Source: Nilaparvata lugens
Lineage: Eukaryota; Arthropoda; Insecta; Hemiptera; Delphacidae
Reading direction: 5' to 3'
Length of the DNA stretch: 64,000 bases
NCBI RefSeq assembly: GCF_014356525.2
Contig: NC_052505.1
Location: 49,851,994 to 49,915,993 of the forward strand
Of the stretch, positions 33,484 to 47,300 are shown piece after piece (the stretch's first letter is position 1; every line of letters begins with the position of its first letter). Below the pieces are notes generated by a model, which saw only the letters and a list, made by a program, of their open reading frames with translations, made no database searches and was not told where the DNA came from. The position numbers were made by a program, and so were the translations under genes.

Positions 33484-36193
33484 TACTTACTTACTTGATA
33501 CTTGAGGTCGTTGCCAATGACTGGGGTTTCCAGATAGGCAGTGTTGGAATTCTCAATAAAAATAACCTACATGGTCATTCACACTGTAGAGGTGCTTGAC
33601 TCCCAAAAAGAGGTTCACTGTAAAACTCCTGTAGTGAGTAGAGTGGCTTTTCCAGGAGTTTATTTTTCAAAGTGGTATAGAACCAAGAGTTCCGTGTTTC
33701 CTGAATTGGTCTAGGAAGGCTGTTAAAAAATCTTATTGCCTGCGAAGGAAAGCTATTGTAATTCCCTGCCAGTCGGCTCTGGGGCACCTCCAGTCTAGTG
33801 GCATGTCGCGTATTGTGGCTGTGTATATCACACCTTTTTTGAAACTGCACCAGGTTCTTCTTGATATACATAAGTGAGCACAATACATATTGACTGTACA
33901 CTGTGAGTATCCCAAGATCCCTAAATAGTGGCCTGCAGTGATCCCTGAAGCCGGAAAATGTCACTATTCTCAGAACCTTCTTTTGCAGTAGCAGCACATC
34001 GTGGACAGCTGGTGCGTGACCCCACAGGAGCAATCCATAGATGATATGGCTGTGAAACAGTGAATGATAGGCCATGACAAGACTTCCCTGATCCACCACA
34101 CATCTCAGCTTACGAAGGAGGTACAGCACTCTGGACAATTTCCTGCATACTTGATTCACATGATGATTCCAGCTCAATCGCTCATCCAACCAGAGTCCTA
34201 ATAGTTTTACTGGATCCGATACGACTGGCTGTCTTTTCAATGAGCAAACCAAGATGCTTGTTTTATCCTCATTTAGTTTGAGCTTGTTGGCAAGAAACCA
34301 CAACTTAGCTACTTCTAAGAGTCTGGCGGACTCCTCCTTTGCCTGTTCCACAGTGACACCTCTGGCAATCAAGGTGGTGTCATCCGCAAAAAGCACTGCC
34401 CCCTGACCGCTTGAGAAGTCGTTCATGAGTAATATGAACAACAGAGGGCCCAAAACCGAGCCCTGTGGTACTCCATGCCTCTTAGCCTCGAGCCAGCACC
34501 TCTCAGCTGCACCACCTGTTTCCTATTATCCAGATAGGATGTCACTGTCTTAAGGACCCCGCCACCCAGACCATATTTCTCCAGCTTTCCAACCAATATC
34601 CTGTGAGGTATGCAATTGAAGGCCTTGCTAAGGTCACACAATGTGAGGGCAAGGGATTCACCATCCTCAAAACTTCTCTGAATGTTTTCTGTCAAAGCCA
34701 GGAGAGCACTAGTTGTGGATTGTCTGTTTCTAAATCCATGTTGCAATGATGACAGCAGCCCATTCCCCTCAAAAAAGTTGGTCATCTGCATTTTCATCTC
34801 TGTCTCAATCACCTTTGAGAAGATAGGCACCATGGAGATTGGCCTGAAGTTTGCTGGATCACTGGTCTCCCCCTTCTTGTGAATTGGCACTGTTCTCGCT
34901 GTCTTGAGACAGTCTGGAAACCTTCCTGCCACAAAACAGCTGTTAATGGCTGCAGCCAATGGTTCAGCTATTTGTTTTGCTGTTGCCTTTAGCACAAAGG
35001 TTGAAAGCCCATAGATATCCTGAGACCTGGAGTTTTTCAGGTTTGAAACAATGTTGGTCACACGGTCAGCACTCACCAGCTTCCAGTCCATCATCTGCTG
35101 TTGCACCTGTCCTACATTATTCATGGGATTTGAGCCACAGTCAGGCAACTCCTGCAGAATGTTTTCTGTCATACTAACAAAGTAATTGTTTAAGTCATCT
35201 GGATTGAGAGGTGATTCCATTTGAGGTTTCTTTGGGCGATGGGTATTTATAATGTCCCAGGCTGCTTTGCAGTTGTTATCAGCAGACATGATAGTCTCTG
35301 ACGTGTAGTTTCTTTTTGCCATGGCAACCTGAATCCTGTACTCTTTTTTTTTGTTTTTGGTACTGGTTTAACCAGTAGTTTTTACCTTCAGGTGTCGCTG
35401 CTGTCTTGTACTTATGATGAAGCAGTACCACTAGGTTCTTCACCTGAGCTAGAGTTTCGTCAAACCATGGCCTATTTGCAGTTTGAGTTCCTCTTCAGCT
35501 GTTTCTCGAAACCTTTCTCATGTTTTTTTGGGAATACTGTGTTGAAGACATTAACATAACCAGCCAACAGGATATCCATCATGTATTCTTGCTTTGTGAG
35601 TCCAAAAACCTCCGTCCAGTTGATGCCCTCAAGCTTCCTGCAAAGAATGGGAATTCTTTCTTCTCTCACCACAATGGAGTACCGTAGCTGATGTAGTTGC
35701 CCTTCCACGTTTCCTGAGTTTGTTCAGTCTTATGTAAACTTGCTTGAAGAACAACAGCACTATGATCGGATATGAAGGGATCAACCACTCTGGTAGTATA
35801 CTCCCAGGAGTTCAAGTTGGTTATCACAGTGTCCAGACAAGCATCACCCCTCGTGGGAAAAAGACTTCCAACAAATAGATTGTGACTTTGTAATAGGTTG
35901 ACAAAGATATCTCTCTCCTTGGATGGAATTTCAAGGTGTACATTGAAGTCACCACCAATGATTATTCTGTCTTGCTGCCTGCTCAAGATGAAGGACAAAA
36001 ATTCATCGAGAAGCAGTGTGAATACTTCAAAGTCTCCATTTGATGGATGGTACACAGACACAACAATGATATGATAGTCCACCAGCTCCACCGCTGCAAG
36101 CTCCAATGTGCACTCCTTGCAATAATTAGTAGCCTCTACTATTTTAAATTGCAGCACCCCCATTTTTATGAAGATTCCTGCAGTAGATGCTGG
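33484..36193 (-). mobile_element. 5'-truncated LINE copy C between COX18 and gcl
   Basis: On the minus strand: endonuclease C-terminal half (IIIGGDFNVH, ISDHSAVVL) at 36180-35690, linker, then reverse transcriptase (TVPIHKKGETSDPANFRPIS, LQHGFRNRQSTTSAL, LTLCDLSKAFNCIPHR, GVPQGSVLGPLLF, VLFADDTTLIARG) and the C-terminal FFNSLP..SLQEFYSEPL block, ending at about 33575. Frameshifts near 35700, 35480 and 34490 inactivate it. The 3' end carries an (AAGT)-like tail at about 33484-33505. The endonuclease start is missing, typical of truncated insertion. It is a relative of copies A and B. Confidence 0.88.
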
Positions 36194-36588
36194 CTAGGCT
36201 AATTGTGCCGATATTTCCATAGATTTCCATATGTGAATAGACCCAGTTTATCGTCAACTCACTCTGCCCAGTTTGTCGTCGAACAACTTTTACCCTTACG
36301 AAGTGCGCTCTTGTGGATCCATCACAAATTACAAATTACGAAACTAGCTGAACCATATGTTTGCAATACTGTCATTCTTATAATCCAGAATCCAGGTCAA
36401 AACGTCAAATCAACAGCAGCTGACATAACGTCACACGTAATATTTGAGCGTTGAAATATGTTTTGTTATTGTAAATTTTGGTGTCAATGATATTTATCTT
36501 GAAATGTAATTTTTTCACTTCCTGAAAAACTGTGGGTGATTAATAGTAAAAAACTCAAGTTTTTTAAAGTTACAAACATTGGTGAGCC

Positions 36589-39500
36589 ATGGGAGGTACT
36601 TTCAGTAGGCTCAATTACAGTGATCGCATCAAAAATTACCTAAGCTCAAATCGAAAAAAGAGAAAGCTTGAAGAATGTGACGATGAAGAATTTTTTGGAC
36701 AGTATATGAATCCGAAAAAGTAAGTTTAATTTTTCATATCAAACCTACAAAACTGTATGGCATGCTACGCAATCATTGTTATTTTTAATGATAGAATTAT
36801 CCAACATTTTTGTAAACAGTAATCTATCTTACACTGACACACATTTCATGACAGTTATACCTAATAACAAATTTATCTTATAACAGATAATAAATTCCAT
36901 AAACTAAGTTAATTGTGTTTCTTCAATATACCTAGTTATTTTTTTAGAATTTCTTAAAATTCTATTTGTGTTTTGTTCATAGATCGATTCTGACAATTTT
37001 TGACGTCAATTACTACTAGAAAAATAAGATCTCTGTGTTGCAAAAAGGCTACATTCTTTTTCACTTTAAAATTAACTTTAAATTAGGTTAGAAAAAAGCA
37101 CTTAGCAGTAACTATCGTTTCAGATGGTTTTGAGTCTGGCAATAACCTAAACCAGGTTATTCGTAACCACGAAAAGATCGTCAATAAGGGACGTTTACCT
37201 TTTCAGTAGTCAAGTTTACGATGGTGTTGAACAGCAACCTCGTATATCAAAAACAGCAGTTTTACAGGAAAAACAAAAACATTTTATTTCTGTCAATTCA
37301 TCAGTTTTACATGAAGAAGCAATTATAATGACTACTTATATGAAAATATTAGGTTTTATAATGAAATATCAAAGTTATGTGATTGTTAAAGATAAAAAAT
37401 GACTTTGCTGCTGAGTTTACTGCTCACATTTCTTTTGAGATGTTGACTTACGTGTTTGATGCACTGTACATATGAGTTTGCAGTAGCAATATAGTTTATA
37501 TGAAAGTCATCCCTATCATCATTGACAGTGTGAGATAAGAGTTTGCTAAATTGATTGGCTTCATTTAATTCAGAAGTATTCACATAATAATCGATAATAT
37601 CGTCTCAATAAAGTATTTTTAATAAAAAAATCTTGTAATTTTAAAACCATGATAGTAACTGATGTAGTGGTGTAATATTAAGATGATAGGGACTTGCTTC
37701 ATGAAAATTCTCTTGTTTTAGTATTTTTATGAAACAGTCTTCAATCTTGTTTATAAAACTGTCAATGGAATTGATCATTACTCATTTTCCAGCATTACTT
37801 CTTCCCAGTTTGAAAAAACAATAAAGAACCTGTCATCAATGGATGCAATAAATAATTCAATCATTTTTCTTTTTGATGAATTATTTAATTGATTAGCCTA
37901 TAATAGAAATAGTAACTTATTTTATTATTGAGAATCACAGTGGAAAACAATATTTTTCAATCTACAAACTTTTTCGCTTAATTTTTCCCGGTTTTCTTCT
38001 TATTTGTCTTTTTCTTGTGGGGGAGGTCATTATATAAATTTTACTGGAAGGACTTGTTTCAAATCCTGAAGATTCTGCCATTTCAGCTATGTAATATCCA
38101 GCCTTTCTGTGTACATTCTTGGGTATTGAGGGTTTGAATAGATACTCTTCTTCCTTGAGGGAAGAGGTTTTAGTTCATCTTCAAAATTCAATTAATAATT
38201 GATTATATTCCTTCTGGTGAATATGCCAGGTGGACCAAATTGTTGAGAGTAGGGTCATTTTTAAAATTTCCTGGTCTGATAGAGGAATAAATCTCCCTCT
38301 CTGGAATTTCAAAATTTCTGAAAAATGTGTGATCAACACCTTTTTCTTGGTATTGGCAATTAATCTCTTTCTGTAAGAAAATCAATTGCACAAGATACAA
38401 AGTTCGAAGCCTTCAATTCTCCTTCAGATTCATTCGACCAAGTGTGATTGTGGCTGCATAGTTTCGATTTATAATATAGAGATGAGGCATTCAAAGCTGG
38501 CGAGAGTTTCACCTGCTGCAGGTCAATTGTATATACATTGCGCTCACCCTTTTTGGCTCTTATCTTTTTCCAATCTTGCTCTGAAGCTTGAGTTCACTAT
38601 ACAAATGTAAGGATGAAGTCGAGGCCTAATGCCATTATTTATATGCTATCAAATTTTTGATGGAATTGTTTTTTAAAGTTTCCTTTATTAATTATTCAAT
38701 TAAAAAATACCTACAAGCTGAAGATAATGTTAAGTTTAATAACTCTGATCTCTGATTTTCATTCACTGGCAAAAATTAAGTTCGAGATGATTATAAATTT
38801 TGGCGATTCATTCAAAATACAATTCTTATTGTAATAGGCTGTGATGGGTAAGCATTAATTCATTACAATCTTATTTTTAGGAGAAAAATGGTGTGTACAG
38901 CAAAATACATATACAAAGCTCTATTTTTGGATGGACAAGAATATGATATTATTGTTGATGTTCTTGACAAAGAGTGGAAGTTACATAAGATCTATCTCCA
39001 ACAGGTAAATATATGTCACTTCATATGTATGAAATGTACATAATATGCATGTATGAGGTTGAGTGGTAGAGAGGACTAAAAAGTACCAACTCCTTCTGAT
39101 AAAGAATGTTTTTATTTCATTACATTTCAACTTTCGTCAAGTAGGTATGATGCTTTATTATGCCATTCCCGTCTTGAATAGAATGACTTATATTCATGTG
39201 AAGCTACAATTTTCAAGATAACTCTGACACCCATTAATTGTAATAACTTGACATTATACTAATGTTGAAAAGTAAAACAATCGGCACACGCAAAAAGCCT
39301 ATGTGGGCATCATCCGCACTAGAAAATAGATTCATATATTTCCAACACATGCGTTCCCGCTGCTGCTAGTGGAAGCTACTATGTCCCTGTGTGAAAGCTG
39401 TTTGTTTGGCGATTGATCAGAGAACACGATAAGATACAACCGTTTGGCATCGCAGTCTTCAAGCTACGACTCTCTTAAAAACATTATAGTGAGGTCCACG

Positions 39501-41394
39501 TTATAATGTCAGTGAAAAAAAAAACAGCATTGCCAATTCTCTGGCATGCCTCTGCCTTCTATAGAAGATGAAAGTGATTGAATCTATTAACTGTTCAATT
39601 TTGTTAAAGATAATCAATTATATTTTTATTTGTTAAAAAAAAATCAGTTTTTAATTATAAGTTTCCATACTCGAGATTACATATTTTGTTGATTAATTAT
39701 ATTTCTTCATTGTTAAAAACGATATAGCAACGTTGGGAGCTAGAGAAGGATAGCGCTATCTGCTTTTGTCTAATGTCAGACAAGTATAGTGACTCCAATG
39801 TGAATCAAATGCTGAAATTATATCGTGGACCGCACTATAGTCACTGATGGAAAACAAGTCTAGGTTTATTGCAGCCTAATTTGGAGATTAGTTCTCGTGG
39901 TGAATCGTATGGCACAATGGCTTTTGATTAGTTATTTTTGCTCTGCACACACTTAGCATATAAAACATATATTCTACAAAATGAGATGTTGACAGATGTA
40001 TTTGGTGAGGTGTGTGATGTAGGGAATGATTGAGCTAGTGTTCACATACCTCCGCTCCTGTTTGGTGTCTGAAGAGAGTAGAAGGTACTGACAAAACCAA
40101 TCTTCACTAGCAAAATCTATGTAGGCTTATCCATTGGAATCCCCCAGCTTGGATCTAACAGAAATTCCAAAAATATCCAGTTGTATTGGAATTTTATTTA
40201 TTTACAAGCATGGAACCAGTTTGGAAAAAACAGTCATGAAAGCTCGAAAATGTTCCCTGTATACAAATTGAATACATGCGAAGTACAAGTATGAGTATTA
40301 TCGTAATTGGAATTGAAATAAATATTCGAGAACTCTTTTTCACAACTAAACGCACATACGTTGCTTACGAGTATGAGGTCTATTACTCAGTGTTTTCATA
40401 CTAGCGTTTTTAGAGTGGTAGAGTTAAATTTTATGTGTCTTGAATAATGTAAAGTTTCAAGAAATATTAGTCATGAGTTATACCTGGATTGAGTAGAAAT
40501 TATTGTATAATCCAATAGAAAATCATTGCTGTTTCAGAGCCCTTACTTCGCCAGTATGTTTTCTGGGTCGTGGAATGAGACTAACAAATCCTATGTGAAA
40601 ATTGAGGTGCCTGATCCTAATGTTACACTGGAGGGTAAGTACTTGGCTCACATTCTCTGCTGCAAGGTAATTTAATGAATTCAACTAATCATGTGCTTTC
40701 CAGTTATGCTTCTATGCTTTTCAGGAGTGAATAAATGAAAATTACTACTTCCTCACAAGTTAAATTACTAGTTCTTACTTTAGTAGGTTTGGTGTCTTGA
40801 GGTGTCATAATAATTTTAAACATTAATATTATTGTCGATCATGAGCATAGACTTATAATGAAGAGGTGAATAATGAATAATAAATGAAAACTCTCAATCT
40901 TTTCTCCATGATATTAGTTAATCAGCTGACTAAAATTGTAGCTTAATTAAATTATTTTGTAAATATATTTTATATGGCTGTAAAAGGTAGAATAACAAAA
41001 CTTTTCAACAATCCAATCGTAGTGTTCTTCCACATAATACATTGTTCTCTAATTTAATTTTTGGTCTTCTCGGAAATTTTCAATCTATTTCTTACTATCC
41101 TGTAAAATCATGTGGAATAAATTTTTCAGTTTAGGACTACTCTCAGCCGAAGATATGCAACAAACCAAATTATGGAAATGTTCCAGATCATCACTGAATT
41201 CTATTTACAAGTTTATTGAATTGGGGTTTGTGTTGACAGCATTGACAGTTCTGTTCGGCTCGCTGTACCCGAGTGATGAGGTGACACTGGAGCCGTGCAA
41301 CATAGTGGCAGTGCTCGCCGCCGCAACCCTCTTCCAATGTGAAGGCCTCATCGACCAGTGCGCTGACGTCATGCTGCAGACTATCAGCCCACTG
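36589..41394 (+). CDS. gcl exons 1-4: N-terminus and BTB domain
   Basis: Exon 1 (36589-36719) encodes the myristoylation-type and basic segment, ending in an acidic ECDDEEFF stretch. Exon 2 (38881-39004) begins the BTB domain with AKYIYKALFLDGQEYDIIV. Exon 3 (40538-40634) carries SPYFASMFSGSW. Exon 4 (41240-41394) carries LFGSLYPSDEV and IVAVLAAATLF. For exon 4, the acceptor at 41239 gives ALTVLFGSLY, the same length as GCL homologues; the AG at 41248 would delete three residues. The exon 4 donor is GTCAGT. Confidence 0.92.
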
Positions 41395-44300
41395 GTCAGT
41401 TCACCCTTACATAATGCTCATTCGTATAGTTCACTTCCCAAACCCACTCTCAGGTTATATTTCTTGCGGCTATTCTTTCTTTTCATTAAAGTATGCTATT
41501 CTTACGTAACGTTAAGTAATCTTTCCCGTATAGCCTATATTTACATTTGCTTGGTATACAATTCACGCCTACGCTTACACTATGTCATATTAGGCAGTCT
41601 CATGAATTAGATAAATCTCTTCTATTCTTTCTAGTTTTCTCTTCAATGTCAGACTCTCTTCTTGCAAGTTTTTTCAAATTCAGCTGCTAATTGAATAAGG
41701 TGTATTAAATTTATAAAGGTCAAATTCAATAATTGAAAATAGGAGAACCTATAAAAAGATTAGGTGAAAATGGTTTCCTCACCAACAAATTAAATTCTAA
41801 TTGAATAAATTGCATCTTCTACTCTTGATTCAATTTTTTTCTTCAATGCCCAGACTCTCTTCCTGCACACTTTTCAGATTCAGCTACTAATTGGATAAGG
41901 TGGATTAAATTGATAAAGGACAAATTCAATAATTGAAAATGGATGAAACTATAAAAAAGATGGGGTGGAAATGGTTTTCCCACCAACAAATTAAATTCTA
42001 ATTGGATAAAATATTCAATTTTCTAAAAAATGCGTCTTCTACTTTGGATTGAAGTCTTCGAGAGGGTATTCATGGATCGTCATGTTACAGTTGTAAAGTT
42101 AAGCAAGTTATCGATTTTTAAAGGATCAAATTTTCGTCGTTCCTATGAACTATATCAGATTGAACGGAACTTGACAAACATAATCTGTTTGACATCATCT
42201 TTTTAATCTTATTGAATTTATAAGGACGGCAAAAAATCGTACGACCAAAAGTCGATGTGTGTGTAACTGGCCTAACTGATTCTTTTAAGGTACATTTTAT
42301 ATTCAATGGTTCAAATTCAAATATAAATTTCTTGTATATTCAGCTAATGATTGAGTGCATATGCTCCAAACGAGTATCAAATTAATAAGCTTTTCGAAAT
42401 AAGTGTGAAAGAAAAGAGCATTTAGAAATAAGTATGACATTTTTTATTACTCAATCAAATACAAATGTACATTTGTCTTTCATAGTTGGCTTAATAACTA
42501 TGTAGCCTAAATATTTTTAATGGAGTGGACAGGAGAATATTTCCCTTTTAATACAGCCAATGTTCCAATCAGTGTTGAAAATATTTTCTTTACTTTTTAC
42601 CGATTAATGAGGTTAATATTCTGTTAGAATTCTCAGTTGAAAAAATAGGAATATTATATATTATATATTTATTATTATATCTAAGATTTATTTTCCATAT
42701 TGTTATTGAACTTTTGACTTTTCCAGACTGCAGTCAATTACTATAATGCTGCCTGCCAATACAACCTGACGGAAGTAAAGCAGAAGACTTTGAAGTTTTT
42801 CAATATCAACCTAATCAACTATTTCCAAGAACATGCTGATAGATTAAGGCACATAGGGTTAGTATTCTGTACAAATTAAATGTTATCTTTTAATGTTAAT
42901 TATAATTATATTCGTATCTTACTAGAGCTATAATCTGTGTTGTGTAATACTGTCTTTGTAATATTCATAGGAAATTAGAATGTTTTCATACAATTCATAA
43001 TAACATATTAAGAATTACTATTACAAAAAGGATGAAGCGTAAGTGAATTTCTCTCTCCAAGATATCTCTGAATTCTTGCTATCTGAGTCTTTGAATTACA
43101 AGCTCCATAACATTTTTTCCGCCAATTTGCAACGTTCAACTTTCTGGGGGTGAAGTTCTATTGGAATATTCAGGATCTATCAAGCTTTTAAAAAAACTCC
43201 AATGAAGGCGGTTCTGATTTTAAAATCCTGATACTCATACAGCTATTCTCACGTCTTATTTTTTGTTTTACAATATTTATCCATTTTAATTATTCAATAC
43301 ATTCATTCATACAAACTTGAAACAGACAGAGGCAGAGCTCCACGCCAAAACAAACTTTTTGATAAATGTTTCCTTTATGAATGATATGTGAATTTGATCG
43401 ATGTTTGTTTCTTAACAAAATTGTATTGCATTTTCCAGTGAAGATTTGATGGCGGAACTAGTGAACAGCAAGGATTTGTGTGTTGTTCAGATGGAATTCT
43501 CGTTGTACCTGATGTTGAGGCATTGGATGTTTCTGAGACTTCATCCAGATACGGTTTCATCAAATCCTGACCGTCCCGACCACTCCTATGAAGAGAACTA
43601 CTTTAAGGAACGTTCTTGTAAGTTCAAAGTTTCATATCCAGTGTAGCAGGCAGCATTTTCCTAAGATATTTTATCTTGAATATGTAATGTGAATAGATCT
43701 GTTGAATTGAATACTCTAAGAATTTACTAATTTATTCATTTTTTCCATTGAATTGAATTTATAGCCAAAAATCACATACAAATACTTGTACAATACTATC
43801 ACTAAAGTATGCAATATACAATTACCTACAAATAGACATTTATTGTAACTTGCACAACAATAATTTTCAATGTAATCAATGTAATATTCGGCACTGCCAA
43901 CATAAGAGTCCTTGTGTGTTGGCAGTGAGTTGCAGTTCACTTATTCTGCTTCAATTCTAGTCAAGTAAGAAGAGATATACAAATTAAATTAAATAGAGCT
44001 AAAGAAAGTATCACACCAATATACAAAAGTCTCAAAGGCTCAGAAAAAACTTAAAAACTTAAGAATAGTACATACTATATGACAAAGTAGTATCCAATTA
44101 ACCAGTGTGACGTGTTGAGGCCATCATCAAGTGAATATTTCACAAAGGCGAATACATAAAATAATACAATAAAAAAATCATGTGGGAACATTTATAATAC
44201 CTGGTTCAAGAACGTGAAAATGGAAAAACCATTGCTCAATGTTTTTAGTAACAATGCTTGTTGGATATTATACTTTATACAACTAGTCTAAAGAATATGT

Positions 44301-47300
44301 TATGCTCAATCCAATAATCTATGCTTTTGCTTAAATTTCGTGTCATTTGTTTATCTATAAAATCGTTTGGAATTTTATTTATAATGTAGCTACAATAATA
44401 TGTAAATTGATGCCTGCATATGGTTAGCTTAATGAGTACTGTGATAAATCTATTGTTAGGACGTGTGTTATGGAGTGTAATGTGTGCAGGAAAATTAGAT
44501 TTATTCTTATTGATATGGAGTATTATATTTTTCATATAATTCTGTCTTATTGTAGGGACCTTAAATTCAAGAAAAATTTCCCTACTAGGATAGAGTCGAG
44601 GTCTTCCTAATGCTGCTCTTATAATATGTTTTTGTAAGATAAATAATTTTTTCAGATGTGTATCATATGCAGCTCCCCATACTTCATTAATTTACAAATA
44701 AATATTTACATAAGATACTTCAAATTATTTACATAGAATTAAATCGATGTTTGGGAGACAATCAACAAGATTATTTTTCTCTTTGAAATTTCAATTTATT
44801 TACAAAACTGACAAACAAAATGAATGAACTATTCTCAAGCAATCTAGAATAATAGGATAATATAATCATATTATTTTCTAATTCAAGCTATATAAACTTT
44901 ACCTATTTACTATAAAATTAACCTTATATAAAAAATATGAAATTAAAAACAAACGGAAAAATTGTTTCTTCCTAATTATAATAGTTGATATAGCATAAAT
45001 GAGATTATGTATCCAATTACAATATTTTTACATAATTCACAGCCAAATTTTTAATTTCAATTTCAATTCAATTTATTCACAACACACAGAAATTCAATGG
45101 GAAAAGGCAATATACAACAAAACAATAACAGTAACTTTAATATCAACACATTAAAAGACAATATTTCTAAAATAATGGGTGCTGGAAGAAAGAGGGGGAA
45201 ATACCTTGCCAACTATGGTTTCCCATGTAATAGGCAGGTAAGGTATAACTGGAAGGGAAGGGTGTGTTATAGGGAAGTGAAAGGAGGTAGTTAGATAGGC
45301 AGGGCTAAGGAAAGGGAAGATAGGACGTGAAATAGCAATACAGATAACGGTTTCAATAATTTAAAGATTAAACAAATAATTGATTTTTATACAAATTAAT
45401 GATTTCCTGCTTCATTTTCTTTGTAATTTTAGCATTGTTGAGATGATGATTCGGAATTTTATTGATTATTATAGTACTTAGATAAATAAGTTTCCGTCTA
45501 ATAGGTTCAATATTAGTATTATATATCAAATACTTATTTGAAGTAGGAATCAAGCTGTAATGTCTTTTTAAAGAGTTGTTGGTGCATGGAAAATTGGTTC
45601 TATTTTTTATTAAATATTTAATTAAATTTCAACATATAACTGTCTAACTGTCAAAACCTTGAATTCATCAAATATGAGGTCAGTCGGGAAAAATCTGGGT
45701 TTATTCTAAATAGATTTAATTATTAATTTGTGCATTATGAACAGTTCTTCCAAATGGGAATTACAACACCCTCCTCATACTGTTACTCCGTATTGCATTA
45801 TAGACTGTACTATAGCAAAATAAAGCATTTTAAGATGAGTTGGATTCAGAATTTTTTTAGCTGCATAAAATTTGTAAGAGAGGTATTTCATCCTTCTGCA
45901 AATGAATTTATCATGGTTATCCCACTTCAGGTTCTTATCTATATAGATTCCTAGATATTTATAATTTTTAACTTTACTAATGATAGGACAAGTGCAGGAG
46001 TTGGGGTCAAGGTTGCAATTTGAATGGAGTTCCAAGTTTAATTCTCTGTCTGGCTGTCCTAATTTATTGAAAGAAAAGGTAATATATTTGTTTTTTTGTA
46101 TGTTTAAGCTCAAAGTATTTTTATCTAGCCACTTTTTATGCTCAAGCAGTTTTGCTCTGCAATTTCATGAACCTCAGCCCACGTTCTTCCTGAGAAAATA
46201 GCCGCTGTATCATCAGCAAAGGATATTATAGTCGAGATTTTTTTAAGTTTAAAATTTAATAGATCATTTACATAAATAATGAAAAGTAATGGCGATAAAA
46301 CAGTGCCCTGAGGGAGGCCATAAGGGGTGAGTTCGGTGGTATTAGTTTCATTATTTACAGATAGGGATTGGGTTCTATCAGACAAGTAGCTCTTAATAAG
46401 GCCAAGGAAGACTCTCCTAAAACCATATATTTCAAATTTATCAAAAATATAATCATGAGGCATGGTATCAAAAACTTTTTTTATATCTAATAGAACAGCA
46501 ATGGTTTTTAGATTAGAATTAAGGTTCTGGGAGACGGTATTAGTAAATTTAATTAAAGCATCTTCGGTATTTTTACATATTTGAAAACCATATTGATTTC
46601 TATTTATTATATTATGCTTGTTCAAGAACATCACAAGTGTTTTTTTAATGATTTTTTTTTCAAAATTTTTTGCTAAATTACTTATAAGACTAATTGGTCT
46701 ATAGTTACTTTGGTCTGAAGGATCACCTTATTTGAAAATCGGTTTTATTTTATAGCTTTTTTGAAATGTTTAGGAAAGTAGCCTTGCTCAAACATGTATT
46801 AAAAATAATAGTAAGTGGTTTAGAAATTATGTGGGCTATTTTATTAAGGATTGAATTACTAATATTATAAATTCCTGGGCTTGAATTCATTTTCAGTTCC
46901 TTAATTGTAGATTCAACCTCATTAAAATTTGTGGGCTTTATAGAAAAAGAGTTTAAAACAGGTGTGATATCATTGTTATTGAAGCTTGTGAGATTATTTC
47001 TAACCTTTTGGGCCTGCCTTGAATCCACATTTGTGAAGAAATCATTTCAATTAGCGGCTTCAACTCCAATTTTGCAACCATCCTTTTTATCTTCACCGAT
47101 GGCTTCATTTATATACCTCCAAGGTTTTGAACTATTACTATTACACGCTTTAATTTTGGTTTTGTGGTATATTTCTTTTGTTCTACTTATTATACTATTC
47201 AATGTGTTTCTATAAGTTTTGTATTTGTTTTTCAAATCTACATTATAAGGGTCTTTTTTAACTTTATCATGCATTTCATCACGAACGATTGTTGATTTAA

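Larger units (their letters stand above)
32497..36588. promoter_or_regulatory. Divergent COX18-gcl upstream region, split by transposons
   Basis: COX18 starts leftward at 32496 and gcl starts rightward at 36589. After subtracting a MITE (32864-33247) and a LINE (33484-36193), about 1.0 kb of unique DNA remains. GACAAACTGRG-like motifs occur forward at 32752, 32811 and 32837 and on the opposite strand at 36242-36252 and 36267-36277. Their orientation is symmetrical relative to the two genes. A shared promoter or shared factor sites are an inference. Transcription starts are not visible from sequence alone. Confidence 0.45.

Noticed and set aside
36203..36454. 83-codon open frame upstream of gcl
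   Set aside because: Lies in the divergent promoter region, has no homology, and contains the inverted motif copies.
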